Positions 18,926-20,831 of a DNA stretch of 20,831 bases are shown here, one piece after another (position 1 is the first letter of the stretch; each line of letters begins with the position of its first letter). The notes below the pieces were generated by a model that saw only the letters and a program-made list of their open reading frames with translations, was not told the origin of the DNA and did not search any database. The translations under genes were made by a program, and so were the position numbers. The stretch comes from a virus, in IMG/VR virus record IMGVR_UViG_3300033141_002055, positions 1-20,831 of that record. The stretch is one strand, 5' to 3'.

Positions 18926-19354
18926 ATGAAAATAGACAAAAAAGCTATTAATTATTATTTTTCTTTTTTTGAAGTATCGAAAGAACTTAATCAAAAACAG
19001 TTTTATGATTTTAATATGGCTATTTACAAAGTTATGTTTAGCAAAGGCTCTAATTTTGAAAATACTAAAAATGTAATATTTAAAGATGAACACTGGAATG
19101 ATGAATGGGATGGCATAGTCATACAGTTATCAAAACGAGATAGAAACTCGTATGATTATACCCATTGGAGAACTTCTGTCTTTGAAAGAGACTTGTACTC
19201 ATGTCAAGTATGCAAAAACAGCATAGGTAAACTAAATGCACATCATGTAGTTAGGTGGATTGATAGTGTAGAAAAAAGGTTCGAGTTGTCTAATGGCATT
19301 ACTCTCTGTATTCCATGTCATCAAAAGGTGCATAGAGGGGAAATTAAATTATGA
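18926..19354 (+). CDS. HNH endonuclease
   Basis: The 142-aa protein ends in a clear HNH nuclease with zinc ligands: CQVC (93-96), AHH (105-107), Asn123 in NGITLC, and CIPCHQKVH (128-136). The N-terminal half (KAINYYFSFFEVSKELNQ) is unlike known DNA-binding motifs. ATG 18926 is the first good start after the structured leader, which lies upstream of it; no Shine-Dalgarno sequence is visible. It overlaps the next gene by four bases (ATGA). It may be a free-standing homing-type nuclease or a phage replication/packaging nuclease. Confidence 0.8.
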   Translation: MKIDKKAINYYFSFFEVSKELNQKQFYDFNMAIYKVMFSKGSNFENTKNVIFKDEHWNDEWDGIVIQLSKRDRNSYDYTHWRTSVFERDLYSCQVCKNSIGKLNAHHVVRWIDSVEKRFELSNGITLCIPCHQKVHRGEIKL

Positions 19355-20055
19355 AATTAATTCCTAAAAATTGGAGCGACTTCCAACAATACAAAGATAG
19401 AAAACCATTATGGATAAAACTACATAGAGATTTATTAAATGACTTCTCGTACAGTTCCGTACATATTGGTACAAAAGCTACACTCCCTCTTTTATGGCTT
19501 TTAGCTTGTGAGTATGAAGATGGCATAATAGATGCAACACTTGAAGAAATAGCCTTTAGAATACATATTGACAAAAAGACGATAGATCAAGCAATCCCGG
19601 AGCTTGTGGAGTGTAATTTTTTTGCTTTAAAAGATGAGTGTACACTTCTGTACGAAACTGTACCTAGAGAAGAGAAGAGAAGAGACAGAGAAGAGACAGA
19701 GAAAAAGACAGATGAGTTTTCGTTTACACTCACAACTCAAAAACTCCTATCTTCTACAAGCAGAGAATATCAATCTAAACTAAAAGAGTATATTTTAAAC
19801 TCTGGTAAACAAATGAGCTACGAAGATTTTTATAACCAATGTGAAATGAAGCCTTATAAATACAAGAACTTTAAAATGGCTTATGACTCATGGAATAAAA
19901 AAAGTAATGCAGTTACAACAACTCAACCTAAGAGTTTTAAACAGCAAGACAAAGAGACTTCAAGAAATAAAGTTAATGCTTATTTAGAATCAGGGTATAG
20001 TTTAAGAGGCAATAGCGAACATTTAGAAGTTGAGGTAATCACACATGACAACTAA
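19351..20055 (+). CDS. Replisome-organiser-like winged-helix protein
   Basis: The 234-aa protein has an N-terminal part, KDRKPLWIKLHRDLLNDF, then LPLLWLLACEYEDGIIDA and LEEIAFRIHIDKKTIDQAI, that looks like a winged helix of the kind in phage replication initiation proteins (lambda O-like/replisome organisers). A charged linker (REEKRRDREETEKKTDE) and a C-terminal helical domain (SYEDFYNQCEMKPYKYKNF) follow. Translation is probably coupled to the HNH gene. The assignment is by form and position. Confidence 0.5.
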   Translation: MKLIPKNWSDFQQYKDRKPLWIKLHRDLLNDFSYSSVHIGTKATLPLLWLLACEYEDGIIDATLEEIAFRIHIDKKTIDQAIPELVECNFFALKDECTLLYETVPREEKRRDREETEKKTDEFSFTLTTQKLLSSTSREYQSKLKEYILNSGKQMSYEDFYNQCEMKPYKYKNFKMAYDSWNKKSNAVTTTQPKSFKQQDKETSRNKVNAYLESGYSLRGNSEHLEVEVITHDN

Positions 20056-20587
20056 AAGAGCAGAATTAATAAATGCAATAATATCAGGGTTAAGCATTGA
20101 AGAAGACCCATACGCAATAGAGACGGTAAATGAGAAAACAGAGTCTTTAGATGAGTCTCAATATTTAGACTTTTATCAAGCGGTAATGGCTGCAAATACT
20201 TTTGGAAATGGAGTAAAGGCAGTCATAGAAGTAGCCGAACAATTCAAGCCAAAAGAAATAAATCACGCAAAGTCAAAAGCAGAATTTCTAATAAGAGCAG
20301 TAGAGGCAATGAATACAGTATTATGGAATGAAGCAAGAGATGTGAAAAGAGTATTTGAGGACTTTGTGGAAGAGTACGAATTTGACAATGTGAGCAATGA
20401 ATCAAAAGCTATTTTAAACAATGTTGCACCGTACTATGATATCGCACAGCTCACGATAAACATTCGTCAGTATCAAACAGGCAGTGATGCAATAACGGCA
20501 TTTAAAAGAGCGATAGAGCAATCACCAACGAGTGATGCCATTCAAATAGCTAATCCACTCAGTAAACTACAAATTAGAAAAGGATAA
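20045..20587 (+). CDS. Hypothetical 180-aa acidic helical protein
   Basis: I do not recognise this protein. It is largely helical and acidic (LSIEEDPYAIETVNEKTESLD, KSKAEFLIRAVEAMNTVLW, VKRVFEDFVEEYEFD), and ends IANPLSKLQIRKG. It overlaps the previous gene by 11 bases. Following a replication-organiser-like gene, it might be a helicase loader or similar partner, but no P-loop or other motif is seen. Confidence 0.65.
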   Translation: MTTKRAELINAIISGLSIEEDPYAIETVNEKTESLDESQYLDFYQAVMAANTFGNGVKAVIEVAEQFKPKEINHAKSKAEFLIRAVEAMNTVLWNEARDVKRVFEDFVEEYEFDNVSNESKAILNNVAPYYDIAQLTINIRQYQTGSDAITAFKRAIEQSPTSDAIQIANPLSKLQIRKG

Positions 20588-20591
20588 TAAG

Positions 20592-20822
20592 ATGCGAGAT
20601 AGAAGTAGATTACACAAAACTAAATTAAATGACTTTTTAGTGTGGGTTTCAGTGAATAGAGATTATGAAGTCCTAGAAACAAAAGGATATTACGAAGCAT
20701 TTAGATTGAAAAGTAAGCAAGGTGCTTTTGTAATAGGACATCAAAGAGGTGGAACAGACCATATAACAGTTCACGGGACAGGATTATTTTTGATAAGTGA
20801 ATGGCTAAAGGAAAAAAGATAA
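20592..20822 (+). CDS. Hypothetical 76-aa protein
   Basis: The frame begins MRDRSRLHKTKLNDFLVWVS; AAAAGGAT lies eight bases upstream of the ATG. It is a small mixed alpha/beta protein, with GHQRGGTDHITVHGTGLFLI near the C-terminus. Not recognised. It ends ten bases before the window edge and may continue an operon to the right. Confidence 0.6.
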   Translation: MRDRSRLHKTKLNDFLVWVSVNRDYEVLETKGYYEAFRLKSKQGAFVIGHQRGGTDHITVHGTGLFLISEWLKEKR

Positions 20823-20831
20823 AAATTCTTG

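Overview
The window is a temperate-type, tailed (contractile, myovirus-like) phage or prophage segment from a very AT-rich host. AGA/ATA codons, very short overlapping genes, TTG/GTG starts preceded by AAGGAG-type ribosome sites and extended AT-rich promoters fit a Campylobacterota host (Sulfurimonas/Sulfurovum/Arcobacter-like). That assignment is inference; no rRNA or host gene is present.

Layout. (1) A leftward 100-aa gene (96-398) is divergent from the late tail operon. (2) 579-8300, rightward: tail assembly chaperone with a lambda-type GGGAAAG -1 frameshift site, short tape measure, Dit-like protein, baseplate plug, hub, spike, gp25-like wedge, J-like wedge, DUF2612-like protein, tail fibre and DUF4376-like fibre accessory. 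(3) 8386-10725, rightward: lysis module with a holin candidate, a nested i-spanin/o-spanin pair, a coiled-coil membrane protein and a T7-lysozyme-like amidase. The 5' end of the amidase gene has been split and duplicated around a GIY-YIG homing endonuclease. (4) 17290 down to 10722, leftward: early cluster with small ORFs, C5 cytosine methyltransferase, dUTPase, Gp157, a probable single-strand annealing protein, DUF1367-like and DUF1599-like proteins, and a Q-rich protein. (5) 17412-20822, rightward: pentapeptide-repeat protein, HTH protein, tiny ORFs, a structured 270-nt leader, HNH endonuclease, a replication-organiser-like protein and two unknowns.

Regulation. The strongest non-gene signal is a 14-bp FNR/CRP-like palindrome, TTGAYNNNNRTCAA, present four times (458, 12668, 14653, 17345). 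In five promoter orientations a -10 hexamer lies exactly 22 nt from the box, so the box is centred at -41.5, the class II activator position. The box at 17345 does this symmetrically in both directions. This links three leftward early transcription units, the rightward pentapeptide/HTH unit and the leftward 100-aa gene in one regulon.

Other unusual structures: five perfect inverted repeats (7-15 bp arms) packed into the target-recognition part of the methyltransferase gene; a 15-bp tandem repeat array in the pentapeptide gene in which every difference between units is non-synonymous; a mutually exclusive stem system at 18805-18887; and a leader hairpin at 500-560 whose loop is complementary to the next Shine-Dalgarno sequence. 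Family assignments were made by eye from protein motifs; no database search was run.
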